Source: Thermoplasmata archaeon (GTDB lineage Archaea; Thermoplasmatota; Thermoplasmata; Thermoplasmatales; ARK-15). From it: a DNA stretch of 34,081 nt. Shown piece by piece: positions 8,262 through 16,800 of this stretch. The notes under the pieces were generated by a model. It was given only the letters and a program-made list of their open reading frames with translations. It did no database searches and had not been told where the DNA came from. The position numbers were made by a program, and so were the translations under genes. Within the stretch, counting starts at the first letter, position 1, and every line of letters starts with the position of its first letter. The DNA lies in contig JAGDXS010000027.1 in the NCBI GenBank assembly GCA_023261755.1, positions 1 through 34,081 of the forward strand, in the 5' to 3' direction.

Positions 8262-9759
8262 TCTTCAATTCACTAGGATCATCTATGAGATAACCTTTCT
8301 TTTTTGCAGTTCTTTCAATTGCCTTAATGAAGGTATAGTAGAATGGATAAAGTGTATAAAGATAAACATGCTCTTTGAAATAGTTCCTTAATATCATTTT
8401 ACCCTGCCTTACACCATGACTCAAGCATAGTTTGAGCAATTCCTGTTGTGTTTCTGTTAGTTCGTAAGCCTTATACCAGTCCTTGTTCTTTAGAGTTCCC
8501 ATTGGTACGAAGAACATAGGCATCACTATGGCCTTAAAATCCCAGAGTCTCTCAACAAGTTCAATCGTTTTGATTACATCATCTTCTGTTTCCTCTGGAA
8601 GACCTACAATCAATGTCATTGCAGGAATTAATCCAACATCCTGCATCACACCAGCAGCTTCAACAACCACGTCTGGCCAGTTCTTTGTTTCGAATGGCTT
8701 TGCCTTGTTTGGCATAATTATTTCAGCAAGCCTAGGTGATCCTGTTTCAATACCTATTTCTGCCCCCCACCAATCCTGATCCCTCTTTATTATTTCTCCT
8801 ACCTTTGTTAACATTTTATCATTCTTTTCTCCAGCCAGGATTGCTGCTAGACTAGCGTGGCTCCATGCCATGGTTTTGTAATACTTTTTAGTTATTTCAT
8901 GAAGTTTTATCAATTTATCAGTTCTAGGTATATAATCAGTTGAACCGTACAATGGTACATCCTCAGCATGAAGTATTCCAGATCTAACTCCTTCTCTATA
9001 GTTTACCTGTAATTCCTTCTCTATTTTTTCATAGGGGTAAAATCTTAATGCCCTTAATGTAACAGAGCAAAACTTGCAACCTCTTATACAACCTCTCATT
9101 ATTTCAACAAGGCCATTAACACTTGCGTGCTTTATTTCAGATATTTCTTCCAAAGTTGGTGCATCTCTATTGTTCATTACTACAAAATCTGGTAGTGGCT
9201 CATTGTTCAATGCCTTTTTTACTAGATCAACAACTATACGTTCTCCCTCACCATCAACAACTGTGTCTACGCCCCATTTTTCCTTTAAATCTTTCCTGTA
9301 ATTCCACTGCCATGCTGAAGGCCCACCTGCTATGATCTTAATCCCTCTTTCCTTTGCCTTTCTTATGGGCTCAGATTCCATTAACTTCGCGAATGATCTT
9401 GCATTCAATGGCTCTGTTTTGAATATTGATGCAAATGTGGAAGATGGTGGACCAAAGCCAAAGTAATCATGGTGAGATAATAAAAGCACCTTTGCATCTT
9501 TTAAATATCTATCAAGATAGTCTGGATCAACTACCAATGTATCTATGCCAGAATCAACAAGTTTTGCCTCTATCTTTCTTATACCATATGAAGCTTCCCA
9601 TGGTATACCATTCTTTGTTTTCATTTTTGGTGCAAAAAGCCAGTACCAAAATCTTTCTGGAAATAAAACAGGCACACCAGTAGCACCAAAGCCTAAAAAT
9701 TCCTTACCATGGTGATTACTCATCATTGTTCTATCTGTTGTTATAACTACTTCAGCCAT
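8230..9759 (-). CDS. B12-binding-type radical SAM enzyme
   Basis: This 509-residue protein has the architecture of cobalamin-dependent radical SAM enzymes. Residues about 60-190 form a Rossmann-like B12-binding region with IIAGGPSAW (143-150) and the VVDGEGE loop (167-173). The [4Fe-4S]/SAM motif CxxxCxxC is at C224, C228 and C231 (RGCIRGCKFC). Later segments such as GAEIGIETGSPRLAE and TLIVGLPEETEDD are typical of the radical SAM barrel. It is translated from an ATG overlapping the end of the regulator gene by 13 bases, with GGTGA ahead, so the regulator probably controls it. Substrate unknown. In archaea this superfamily includes membrane-lipid ring synthases (Grs), methyltransferases and others. 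A lipid role would suit an acidophile but is speculation. Confidence 0.85.
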   Translation of the reverse strand: MAEVVITTDRTMMSNHHGKEFLGFGATGVPVLFPERFWYWLFAPKMKTKNGIPWEASYGIRKIEAKLVDSGIDTLVVDPDYLDRYLKDAKVLLLSHHDYFGFGPPSSTFASIFKTEPLNARSFAKLMESEPIRKAKERGIKIIAGGPSAWQWNYRKDLKEKWGVDTVVDGEGERIVVDLVKKALNNEPLPDFVVMNNRDAPTLEEISEIKHASVNGLVEIMRGCIRGCKFCSVTLRALRFYPYEKIEKELQVNYREGVRSGILHAEDVPLYGSTDYIPRTDKLIKLHEITKKYYKTMAWSHASLAAILAGEKNDKMLTKVGEIIKRDQDWWGAEIGIETGSPRLAEIIMPNKAKPFETKNWPDVVVEAAGVMQDVGLIPAMTLIVGLPEETEDDVIKTIELVERLWDFKAIVMPMFFVPMGTLKNKDWYKAYELTETQQELLKLCLSHGVRQGKMILRNYFKEHVYLYTLYPFYYTFIKAIERTAKKKGYLIDDPSELKINSSKSQIVS

Positions 9760-10145
9760 TCAGCTTCACCTTTTATATTTTTTAAATTATTTTTTATTGA
9801 ATTTATTTGATTATAAAAATTTTCGGAAAAATTTTTCCTGTCCATGGATATGTATTTCAATTCTTTTTCAATTTTATTTAAAAAAGATTCATATATGTTA
9901 ATTAAAAATTTTTCATTCAATTTGTATATATATTTATGACCATCTCTATTTTTAATAATTACTCCATTTTCTGATAATCTTTTAAGAATTAATGAAACCA
10001 TGGATCTGCTGTAACCTGTCTTCTTTGTGAGGTAAATTACATCCACAAAATCTTTTTCATACATCAAGGATGTTAGAATCTTACTGCAGGATTCATCATA
10101 ACCGAACATTATTATCAATCTTTTCAGTCTAGGAATTTCTATCAT
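9747..10145 (-). CDS. Winged-helix transcriptional regulator (MarR/TrmB-like)
   Basis: The 132-residue protein has a winged helix-turn-helix at about residues 32-72. VIYLTKKTGYSRSMVSLILK forms the helix pair, followed by RLSENGVIIKNRDGHKYIYKL as the wing. A charged C-terminal helical tail (about 75-130) probably mediates dimer formation. No metal or ligand-binding site is obvious. The gene overlaps the start of the radical SAM gene. Its own promoter region contains a near-perfect palindrome over the predicted transcription start, which suggests autorepression. A MarR, TrmB or ArsR label is loose, because the fold is shared and the sequence is not diagnostic. Confidence 0.8.
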   Translation of the reverse strand: MIEIPRLKRLIIMFGYDESCSKILTSLMYEKDFVDVIYLTKKTGYSRSMVSLILKRLSENGVIIKNRDGHKYIYKLNEKFLINIYESFLNKIEKELKYISMDRKNFSENFYNQINSIKNNLKNIKGEAEWLK

Positions 10146-10153
10146 AATCGAAC

Positions 10154-10196
10154 TTCCAATAATTTTTGGAACTTTAATCTAAAGTAATTATAAAAG
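10154..10196 (-). promoter_or_regulatory. Promoter and candidate operator of the regulator/radical SAM operon
   Basis: On the minus strand a TATA-like element CTTTTATAATTAC lies at 10184-10196. About 25 bases downstream, around the expected transcription start, is the 18-base near-palindrome TTCCAAAAATTATTGGAA (10154-10171), with six-base arms TTCCAA/TTGGAA and a single mismatched pair. Placement over the start site is the usual position for an archaeal repressor operator. It lies just upstream of a gene encoding a winged-helix protein, so autoregulation is a reasonable inference. Confidence 0.5.
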
Positions 10197-10210
10197 TTTT
10201 TCTAAAAAAT

Positions 10211-10522
10211 TTAAGATTTTAATTCTATTTCGATGTGTATACCATCTGGTATCTGAATTCTCATTAATTGCCTAAGTGCCCTTTCATCAGCTTCAATGTC
10301 TATCAGCCTCTTATGTATCCTCATTTCCCACCTTTCCCATGTTGCAGATCCATCTCCACAAGGAGATTTCCTTACTGGAACTACGAGTCTTTTAGTAGGA
10401 AGTGGAACAGGGCCATGCAATTCAACACCTGTTCTTTGGGCAATACTTTTAATCTCAGTACACACATCTTCTACTTTCTTGTAATCGTTTCCTGAAAGCA
10501 ATATTCTTGCTTTATAAACCAT
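10211..10522 (-). CDS. rps10: 30S ribosomal protein S10
   Basis: This 103-residue protein shows archaeal S10 features: [18 protein letters not shown], then [21 protein letters not shown] and the [15 protein letters not shown] segment, ending in [11 protein letters not shown]. It follows the EF-1alpha gene by 22 bases on the same strand with a GGTGAT ribosome site just ahead of the ATG. The EF-1alpha-S10 pair is conserved in archaea and recalls the bacterial str operon end. An oligo-T stretch (minus strand) lies directly after the stop, before the regulator promoter. Confidence 0.97.
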   Translation of the reverse strand: MVYKARILLSGNDYKKVEDVCTEIKSIAQRTGVELHGPVPLPTKRLVVPVRKSPCGDGSATWERWEMRIHKRLIDIEADERALRQLMRIQIPDGIHIEIELKS

Positions 10523-10544
10523 TTAATCACCAAAAATAAAAAAT

Positions 10545-11816
10545 TTAGGATGTTTTCTTAACAACATCCAGGCAAAGGCCTGCTGCAACCGTAATTCCCA
10601 TATCTCTTACTGCAAACCTACCAAGCTGGGGTATTTCGGAAGATTTTTCTATTACCATGGGCCTGGTTGGAGTAACCTTTACTATTGCCACATCTCCAGT
10701 TTTAATGAAATCCGGTTTTTCCTGTTTTGTTCCACCTGTCCTTGGATCCAGTGTCTTAACTATTTCCGTAATTGTGCATGCCACTTGGGCAGTATGTGCA
10801 TGGAATACAGGAGTGTAACCTGGACTTATCACTGACGGATGGTTAAGAACAACTATCTGAGCTGTGAATTCCTGAACCACTGTTGGTGGATTGTCTGGCC
10901 TTCCGCACACATCTCCTCTCTTGATATCATTTTTTGATATTCCCCTTACATTGAAACCAATGTTGTCTCCTGGCTCTGCCTTTGGAAGTGGCTGATGATG
11001 CATTTCAATACTTTTTACTTCCCCGGCCTTGTTCGCAGGCATAAAGACCACTTGATCATTAACATTCAATACACCTGTTTCAACCCTACCAACAGGCACA
11101 GTACCTATACCAGTTATGGAATAAACATCCTGTATGGGTATTCTCAATGGCTTATCTATAGGCTTTTCAGGAAGCTTAAGAGAATCGAAAGCCTGAACAA
11201 GCGTTGGTCCATTGTACCATGGCATATTCTGGCTTGGCTTTACCACATTGTCACCAAGGTAACCACTAATTGGAACAAAAGGAATATCTTTATATGCTAC
11301 AGACTTGAGGAGTTTTTCAACTTCGGCCTTAACGGAGTTGAATGCCTCCTGGCTAAATGGCGGTGTTGTAGCATCCATTTTATTTATTGCAACTATCATT
11401 TGAGGAACACCAAGTGCCCTTGCTAAGAATATATGTTCTCTAGTCTGTTCTTGAACTCCTTCCTTTGCTGAAACAACTAAAACAGCTGCATCTGCCTGGG
11501 AAGTACCAGTAATCATGTTTTTAACGAAGTCCCTGTGTCCTGGTGCATCGATGATAGTTATATAATATTTAGATGATTCAAATTCCTTGTGTGCTACATC
11601 TATTGTAACACCTCTTTCCCTCTCTTCTTTTAATCTATCCATTACCCATGCAAATTCGAATGTTGCTTTACCTTTTTCCTGTGCTTCTTTCCTATACTGT
11701 TCTATTATTCTTGCATCTATTGCTCCCGTATCCAATAGTAGCCTACCTACTGTGGTAGACTTGCCATGGTCAACGTGACCGATGAACACCACGTTCATAT
11801 GAGGTTTATTTACCAT
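10545..11816 (-). CDS. tuf: Translation elongation factor EF-1alpha
   Basis: This 423-residue GTPase delivers aminoacyl-tRNA to the ribosome. The G1 motif GHVDHGKST is at residues 13-21, the switch region has [11 protein letters not shown] (G2 Thr71), G3 is DAPGH at 90-94, and G4 is NKMD near residue 146. Domains II and III follow with [12 protein letters not shown] and the C-terminal [15 protein letters not shown]. Length is normal for archaea and no intein is present. It has its own clear promoter and a strong GGAGGG ribosome site, unusual in this largely leaderless genome and in keeping with very high expression. Confidence 0.98.
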   Translation of the reverse strand: MVNKPHMNVVFIGHVDHGKSTTVGRLLLDTGAIDARIIEQYRKEAQEKGKATFEFAWVMDRLKEERERGVTIDVAHKEFESSKYYITIIDAPGHRDFVKNMITGTSQADAAVLVVSAKEGVQEQTREHIFLARALGVPQMIVAINKMDATTPPFSQEAFNSVKAEVEKLLKSVAYKDIPFVPISGYLGDNVVKPSQNMPWYNGPTLVQAFDSLKLPEKPIDKPLRIPIQDVYSITGIGTVPVGRVETGVLNVNDQVVFMPANKAGEVKSIEMHHQPLPKAEPGDNIGFNVRGISKNDIKRGDVCGRPDNPPTVVQEFTAQIVVLNHPSVISPGYTPVFHAHTAQVACTITEIVKTLDPRTGGTKQEKPDFIKTGDVAIVKVTPTRPMVIEKSSEIPQLGRFAVRDMGITVAAGLCLDVVKKTS

Positions 11817-11822
11817 TTTTTT

Positions 11823-11879
11823 CCCTCCAATTCATCATTTAAATGCTTCAAAATCCCTATAACAAGCTTATATATAATC
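11823..11879 (-). promoter_or_regulatory. Promoter and Shine-Dalgarno site of EF-1alpha
   Basis: The minus strand reads GATTATATATAAGC at 11866-11879, a near-consensus archaeal TATA box. A start about 25 bases downstream would give a leader of roughly 25-30 bases. Within this leader, TGGAGGG (11823-11829) stands six bases before the ATG at 11816. It is one of the few places in the window where a first gene has both a strong TATA box and a strong ribosome site. Confidence 0.7.
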
Positions 11880-11931
11880 CTTTTTAGTAAGAATTAGAGT
11901 TGCACATTATTTTTATCTCTATGAAAATGAT

Positions 11932-11962
11932 TAAAAAATATCATAAAAAAATAATTAAAAAT
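11932..11962 (-). terminator. Oligo-T terminator after EF-2
   Basis: Downstream of the EF-2 stop codon the minus strand contains repeated T tracts, including a run of seven T at 11945-11951 and another near 11933-11938. They separate EF-2 from the EF-1alpha promoter and would end the rps12-rps7-EF-2 transcript. Archaeal terminators need only T tracts, so no hairpin is expected. Confidence 0.5.
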
Positions 11963-11977
11963 AATATAATAATTTAT

Positions 11978-14182
11978 TTATAAACCTGCATAGTAATTTT
12001 CATCGTAAGGTTCAGGTTTTAGGCCTTTCCTTTCCCTTATTTTTCTTACCACCTCAGGCTGAAGTTCCCTTGGAACCCTCTCGTATCCTGCATTTTCAGT
12101 TGACCACAATACCCTTCCGCTGGTAGCGGACCTGATAGCAGATGCGAAGCCGAAAAGTTCAGCAACTGGTGCCTTTGCTACAATGGACGTCTGATAATCT
12201 TCCTGTTCAATGTTCAATATTACTCCTCTTCTCTGCTGCAATTCTCTTGTAACATTACCTACCTCTTCAGTTGGTACATTTATAAAAACGTTCTGGATAG
12301 GCTCTAAAAGGACCCTTTCTGCCTGGCAAATGGCACCGTATATGGCGTTCCTCACGGCAGGTATAACCTGTGCAGGCCCCCTGTGAATACTATCCTCATG
12401 GAGCTTTGCATCAACAAGCTTTACCTTGACTCCATACAATTTTTCATTTGCCAGTGGACCTTTATCAACTGCTTCACTGAATGCTTGTTTAACAAGTTCC
12501 ATTGTTTCATTTAAATACTGTATACCCCAGGTCATATCTAATAGCATATTTGGACCTTTAATTACTTCAAATTTTCTTGCCTCATCATGATCCATGCCCA
12601 ATGATTCCAATTTTTTTGTAATATCCTTTTTATCCTTGAATCTATCCCCTTGGGGTATTTCACCAGAAAGTATAGCTTTAACAACTTCTTCTTGCAATGG
12701 CTCCACCTCAATATAGAATTTATTGTGCTTATTCGGTGATTTACCCTCAAATGGACCACCCTTATGATCTATTGTTTCCCTGTAAACCACAAGAGGTTCA
12801 GACGTTTCTATCTCTACCTTATAGTCATTCACTATCCTGTATATGGTAACTTCAAGATGAAGTTCTCCCATACCTGAAATTAAATGTTCTCCTGTTTCCT
12901 GGTTTATTTCTACCTGAATTGAAGGGTCTGCCTTTGCAATTAACCTTAAAACTTCTATTAATTTTGGAAGATCCTTGGTGTATTTTGCCTCTATTGCCAT
13001 GGTAACAACAGGATCTGAATAATGTTTCATTGGCTCAAATGGATCTATGTTTTTGATCGATGATACAGTTGATCCTGCAATTGCATCCTTAAGACCTACA
13101 ATTGCGGCAATGTTACCTGCCTTAATTTCATCAATTGGGATTCTATCTGGACCTACCATCATTGCCAATTGTTGAACCCTGTATGATTTTTCACCCATAT
13201 CAGATATGTAAAGCTCATCTCCTTTTCTTATTGTTCCAGAATAAACTCTGCCCACTGCTATTTCTCCGGCATGCTGATCTACAATGATCTTCGTTATCAT
13301 AATAACAGTAGGTCCTTTTGGGTCTGCATTAAGAAGAGATTTACCCACTTCCGAATTTAAATCACCCTTCCATATTTGTGGTATTCTATATTTCTGAGCT
13401 TCAGCTGGGTTCGGGATATGATGCACTACCATATCAAGGACTACCTGATGTAATGGTGCTTTTTTGGATAGAGTTTTCTGATCACCATTCTTAAGGTATT
13501 CATAAACCTCTTTGAATGTAATTTTGTTCTTTTGCATTGATGATAAACTCAATGCCCATTTATTAAAAGCTGAACCGAATGCAACTGTACCCTTTTCTAC
13601 TTTAACTGTCCATTCTTCCTTCTTATCCTGTGGTGCATACATTTTTATTAATCTATTTACATCAGTAATTATCTTTGCAAATCTTTTCTGCATCTGATCA
13701 GAATCAAGTTTTAGCTCATTTATTAACCTATCTACCTTATTAATAAATAAAACAGGTTTGACTTTTTCCCTCATTGCCTGCCTTAAGACAGTTTCAGTCT
13801 GAGGCATTACTCCTTCAACTGAATCTACAACTAGGATTGCACCATCAAGAGCCCTAAGGGCTCTCGTAACATCACCGCCAAAGTCAACGTGACCTGGTGT
13901 ATCTATTAAATTTATTAAGTATTCAGTACCTTCTACCTCATGAACCATCGAAGCTGCAGCAGCGTTAATTGTAATACCCCTGGCCTGTTCCTGCTCATCA
14001 TAGTCTAGAACGAGCTGCTTTCCAGCAAGCTCTTCACTCATCATGCCTGCTCCTGCAATAAGGTTATCACTTAAGGTAGTTTTACCATGATCTATATGCG
14101 CTATGGTACCAATATTTCTAATTTTTGTAATGTCGTCCATTATTTTTGAAGCTTTTTTAATATTATCTTCTTTCCTTCCCAC
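11978..14182 (-). CDS. fusA: Translation elongation factor EF-2
   Basis: The protein has 734 residues from the preferred start. The G domain shows AHIDHGKTTLSDNL (G1), the RGITINAAA switch, DTPGHVDFGGDV (G3) and INKVDR (G4), followed by domains II-V of archaeal/eukaryotic EF-2. SIHRGPAQVIPAVRNA in domain IV holds the histidine converted to diphthamide. An in-frame GTG at 14191 exists, but GGTGAT at 14187-14192 stands four bases ahead of the GTG at 14182, giving MGRKEDN, the usual archaeal N terminus. The gene therefore starts with GTG, two codons of spacing from rps7. It drives ribosomal translocation. Confidence 0.97.
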   Translation of the reverse strand: MGRKEDNIKKASKIMDDITKIRNIGTIAHIDHGKTTLSDNLIAGAGMMSEELAGKQLVLDYDEQEQARGITINAAAASMVHEVEGTEYLINLIDTPGHVDFGGDVTRALRALDGAILVVDSVEGVMPQTETVLRQAMREKVKPVLFINKVDRLINELKLDSDQMQKRFAKIITDVNRLIKMYAPQDKKEEWTVKVEKGTVAFGSAFNKWALSLSSMQKNKITFKEVYEYLKNGDQKTLSKKAPLHQVVLDMVVHHIPNPAEAQKYRIPQIWKGDLNSEVGKSLLNADPKGPTVIMITKIIVDQHAGEIAVGRVYSGTIRKGDELYISDMGEKSYRVQQLAMMVGPDRIPIDEIKAGNIAAIVGLKDAIAGSTVSSIKNIDPFEPMKHYSDPVVTMAIEAKYTKDLPKLIEVLRLIAKADPSIQVEINQETGEHLISGMGELHLEVTIYRIVNDYKVEIETSEPLVVYRETIDHKGGPFEGKSPNKHNKFYIEVEPLQEEVVKAILSGEIPQGDRFKDKKDITKKLESLGMDHDEARKFEVIKGPNMLLDMTWGIQYLNETMELVKQAFSEAVDKGPLANEKLYGVKVKLVDAKLHEDSIHRGPAQVIPAVRNAIYGAICQAERVLLEPIQNVFINVPTEEVGNVTRELQQRRGVILNIEQEDYQTSIVAKAPVAELFGFASAIRSATSGRVLWSTENAGYERVPRELQPEVVRKIRERKGLKPEPYDENYYAGL

Positions 14183-14193
14183 AAAAATCACCT

Positions 14194-14760
14194 TTATCTG
14201 GCTGAGGCAGCTATTCTCTCTACCTCTTCCTTCTTGGAAATTGCAAAGCTTGACATATCGTAATTCGATGCTTTTACAATCTCATCTGCGAGGCATTCAT
14301 AAATTGGCTTCGTATTTTTGAATGAACATTGCATTGCTCCCAGAGCTATGTTCCTTATTGCAACATCCAACCTTCTTGATGCTGAAACATCAACTGCTTT
14401 TGGAACCGCAACGCCTCCCATCTTAAGCCTTGTTACTTCCTCTCTTGGTGCTGCATTTTCAAGTGCATTAACAAGAACCTGAAGTGGATTCTTCTTCGTC
14501 CTTTCATTGATTATTTCAAAAGCTTTCATGACTACTCTATAAGCACTCAATTTCTTTCCTGTATATTTTTCTGTCCTCATGAGATTATTTATGAGCCTCT
14601 CAACTATATTCATCTCTTTCTTTCCAAAATGCCTTCTTCCGTAAAATCCATGAGTGTGAAAAACAAACCTTGATTTTAAATTCATATATTTCACAAGGCT
14701 AGGATCCTTAATTGAAACTTCATCCGGATCGTATTTGCCAAAAATAAGTATCTTTTCCAT
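14194..14760 (-). CDS. rps7: 30S ribosomal protein S7
   Basis: This 188-residue protein has the archaeal S7 core: [38 protein letters not shown], then [18 protein letters not shown], ending in an [16 protein letters not shown] tail. A GTG at 14769 is in frame but forms part of the GAGGTGA ribosome site, which also contains the stop codon of rps12. The ATG at 14760 is the better start, giving [15 protein letters not shown]7 organises the head of the small subunit. The gene sits between rps12 and EF-2 in the conserved archaeal order. Confidence 0.97.
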   Translation of the reverse strand: MEKILIFGKYDPDEVSIKDPSLVKYMNLKSRFVFHTHGFYGRRHFGKKEMNIVERLINNLMRTEKYTGKKLSAYRVVMKAFEIINERTKKNPLQVLVNALENAAPREEVTRLKMGGVAVPKAVDVSASRRLDVAIRNIALGAMQCSFKNTKPIYECLADEIVKASNYDMSSFAISKKEEVERIAASAR

Positions 14761-14765
14761 GTATT

Positions 14766-15194
14766 TCACCTCACTGGCTTCTCCTTTCTACCTTTTACAA
14801 GTTCCTTGAGTGAGATGCCATTAACCTTTACTACTTTGTACCTTACACCTGGAATATCACCCTTGGACCTGCCAAGCCTACCACCTATTCCTTCTATGAC
14901 TACTTCATCGTGCTCATCAATATAGTTTATTGCACCATCCCCAGGAGCAAAGGCTGTTACTACCTTACCATTCTTTATTAATTGAACCTTAACAGCCTTC
15001 CTTATAGCAGAGTTAGGCTGTTTAGCTTCAATCCCAATCTTTTCAAGAACTATTCCCTTTGCCTGTGGTGATCCTTCCAGAGGATCACTCTTTTCTTTTA
15101 ATTTAAGTACCCTTTTTTTATAATATCTATCACTCCACCTAAGCTGTTGCCTTTCCCTCTCTAACTTTTTAGCAGTATAAAGACCATTTGCCAA
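14766..15194 (-). CDS. rps12: 30S ribosomal protein S12
   Basis: This 142-residue decoding-centre protein shows [19 protein letters not shown] and [17 protein letters not shown], the most conserved S12 segments. The start codon is TTG at 15194 ([15 protein letters not shown]), supported by GGTGAT at 15200-15205, five bases upstream, and by the fit of MANGL to other archaeal S12 N termini. The nearby ATG at 15187 is in another frame. It is the first gene of the rps12-rps7-EF-2 operon and has a TATA-like element at 15238-15252. A TTG start on such a highly expressed gene is unusual. Confidence 0.96.
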   Translation of the reverse strand: MANGLYTAKKLERERQQLRWSDRYYKKRVLKLKEKSDPLEGSPQAKGIVLEKIGIEAKQPNSAIRKAVKVQLIKNGKVVTAFAPGDGAINYIDEHDEVVIEGIGGRLGRSKGDIPGVRYKVVKVNGISLKELVKGRKEKPVR

Positions 15195-15199
15195 CTTAA

Positions 15200-15252
15200 A
15201 TCACCGTCTCAAGATTTTTGTTTCTTAAATTAACAACCAGTATAAATACTCT
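15200..15252 (-). promoter_or_regulatory. Promoter and ribosome site of rps12
   Basis: The minus strand has GAGTATTTATACTGG (about 15238-15252) as a TATA element, then after about 33 bases the ribosome site GGTGAT (15200-15205) five bases before the TTG start. The site decides the non-ATG start of rps12. A transcription start near 15220 would leave a leader of about 25 bases. Confidence 0.6.
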
Positions 15253-15265
15253 ACCATAGAATTTA

Positions 15266-15781
15266 TTATTTTCTGTTTAAGTAACTAATGAACCTTGATA
15301 ATGGCAAACCTTCTTCCCATCTTAGGATGAAATTACCATCCTTGCTTTTTTCCATCTTTGGTAATAAATTATAAATTAATAATAAATTACCATGAACAAT
15401 CATTTCTGGAAGTGTAAATAATCTCCATGGATCGCCCTTTGTTCTTTTAAGTCTATAGGCATAAATTGGAAATATTCCTGCTCTACTTGTTATTTTTATG
15501 TAATTTTCTGCCTGGTCTTGGGCTCTTCCATTTGATTCAGCAAATCTTAAAATTTTAAATTTTGAACTTTTCACCTCTATGGGAAAAGAAAAATCGTACC
15601 TGAGAACTATTAGATCTACTCCTAATGATCCAGCTGCTCTTACAACAACAAAGGGTTTTTCAATCATTGATATATAATGACTCTTTTCCAACTCATCAAA
15701 AGTTTTTGTGAATTTTACTATGAATTCCTTATTTCCTGAAAAAATGCTCCTCAATTCCCTTTCATATATGTCTCCAGCCAT
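15266..15781 (-). CDS. Hjc-like Holliday junction resolvase family protein
   Basis: The 171-residue protein matches the archaeal Hjc nuclease fold. There is an N-terminal Glu in IYERELRSIF, then VVVRAAGSLGVDLIVLR with the catalytic Asp, and PIEVKSS with the Glu-x-Lys pair, followed by a helix containing the conserved Gln of RAQDQAENY. Hjc cleaves four-way DNA junctions in recombination. Typical Hjc is about 120-140 residues, and the extra part here is an insertion between the first Glu and the VRAAGS strand plus a longer C terminus, so substrate range may differ. A GTG at 15787 overlaps the upstream stop, and ATG 15781 is preferred. It is the last gene of a four-gene overlapping operon. Confidence 0.8.
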   Translation of the reverse strand: MAGDIYERELRSIFSGNKEFIVKFTKTFDELEKSHYISMIEKPFVVVRAAGSLGVDLIVLRYDFSFPIEVKSSKFKILRFAESNGRAQDQAENYIKITSRAGIFPIYAYRLKRTKGDPWRLFTLPEMIVHGNLLLIYNLLPKMEKSKDGNFILRWEEGLPLSRFISYLNRK

Positions 15782-15783
15782 GG

Positions 15784-16800
15784 TCACACATCCAAATCAT
15801 CTATATCCATATTGATTAAATCTGATAAGTATCTGTGCAATGATCTTATACGATCTACCTGATTGTGGAGGCCCATTTTTCTATATTCTTCTAGTACTTC
15901 TTCAAGCTTTATTTTTTTATCTCTTTTTATTAAATTATCAGCATGGCAAACTATCTTTTCTTCGAGTGTTTCAGGCATTAGATCGAATTCTTTAAGGCCA
16001 AGTTTTTTAGCTTCTTCTTGTTCCAATCCACCACCCACATGCCTTTTAACTATATTTGCCACTTCAATGGGATATCCTAGCTCAAGAACCATTTCAGATC
16101 CAACAATTCCATGTGATATTCCATTTTCCCTTATTCTTCCAATATCGTGGAACAAAGCCCCACATATAAGAAGTGGAATGTCAGCGTTGCATCTTTTACC
16201 TATTTCAAAGGAAAGATTAGCAACTGCAATGCTGTGTGAAATGAGCTTTTCATCCATCCCTAAATTTCTCAATATTGAAACGCATTCTTCTCTTGAAAAT
16301 ATTTTTAAATTTTTACCGTGCTCAGATGGTATTACCCTCATTATACCTTTAAATTTTTTTTCTAGTTCCTTTCCTTCATAATATTTATCCAAGAAAATTG
16401 CGAGGCCAGCAACTTCACTGTGAGGTTGATTCGTTACAGCAATATTAAAATCTGCCAATTTATAAACTTCAGAAGGCACTTTTTCTGATCCTACTATGAT
16501 TAAAAGATCCTTATCCTTTGGTATTTTTTGTATTGCATTTTGAATAGGAATTCCATACATAGTGAGATGAATTTTAATACCTTGAAAATTTTGAATGTAT
16601 TTTTTCCAGTTAATGCCAGACTCAACCTGGAATTCACCCCCAAATCTTGATACAACGTCTGAAACAGATTTTACTACATTATCATCCCTGGTGGAAATTA
16701 CTATTCTATCTGCACCTAGTGCCCTAGAAACAAGGCAAACATGAGTGGTCACTCTCTTGTCCCGTTCCGGTCTATGCCCCAGTCGAAGTACTGTTATCAT
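15784..16800 (-). CDS. trm56: tRNA ribose methyltransferase aTrm56 fused to an HD phosphohydrolase domain
   Basis: This is a 338-residue two-domain protein. Residues 1 to about 170 are archaeal Trm56, a SPOUT-class enzyme that 2'-O-methylates cytidine-56 in the tRNA T loop: VLRLGHRPERDKRVTTHVCL, IHLTMYGIP, then IIVGSEKVP and NIAVTNQPHSEVAGLA forming the knot. Residues about 171-338 are an HD domain with all metal ligands present: His189 (SHSIAV), His218-Asp219 (FHDIGR), His230, His254 (KRHVGG) and Asp288 (HADNL). The HD substrate is unknown. Free-standing Trm56 is about 180 residues, so the fusion doubles its length. It starts in a 4-base overlap with the membrane-protein gene upstream. Confidence 0.9.
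   Translation of the reverse strand: MITVLRLGHRPERDKRVTTHVCLVSRALGADRIVISTRDDNVVKSVSDVVSRFGGEFQVESGINWKKYIQNFQGIKIHLTMYGIPIQNAIQKIPKDKDLLIIVGSEKVPSEVYKLADFNIAVTNQPHSEVAGLAIFLDKYYEGKELEKKFKGIMRVIPSEHGKNLKIFSREECVSILRNLGMDEKLISHSIAVANLSFEIGKRCNADIPLLICGALFHDIGRIRENGISHGIVGSEMVLELGYPIEVANIVKRHVGGGLEQEEAKKLGLKEFDLMPETLEEKIVCHADNLIKRDKKIKLEEVLEEYRKMGLHNQVDRIRSLHRYLSDLINMDIDDLDV

Noticed and set aside
10995-11426. 143-codon open frame on the plus strand within the EF-1alpha gene
   Set aside because: It is antisense to a certain gene, has atypical Cys/His/Trp-rich composition and no family match. It is a shadow of codon bias.
15863-16381. 172-codon open frame opposite trm56
   Set aside because: It is antisense to the Trm56-HD coding region, Ser/Leu/Pro-rich, and matches no known protein.
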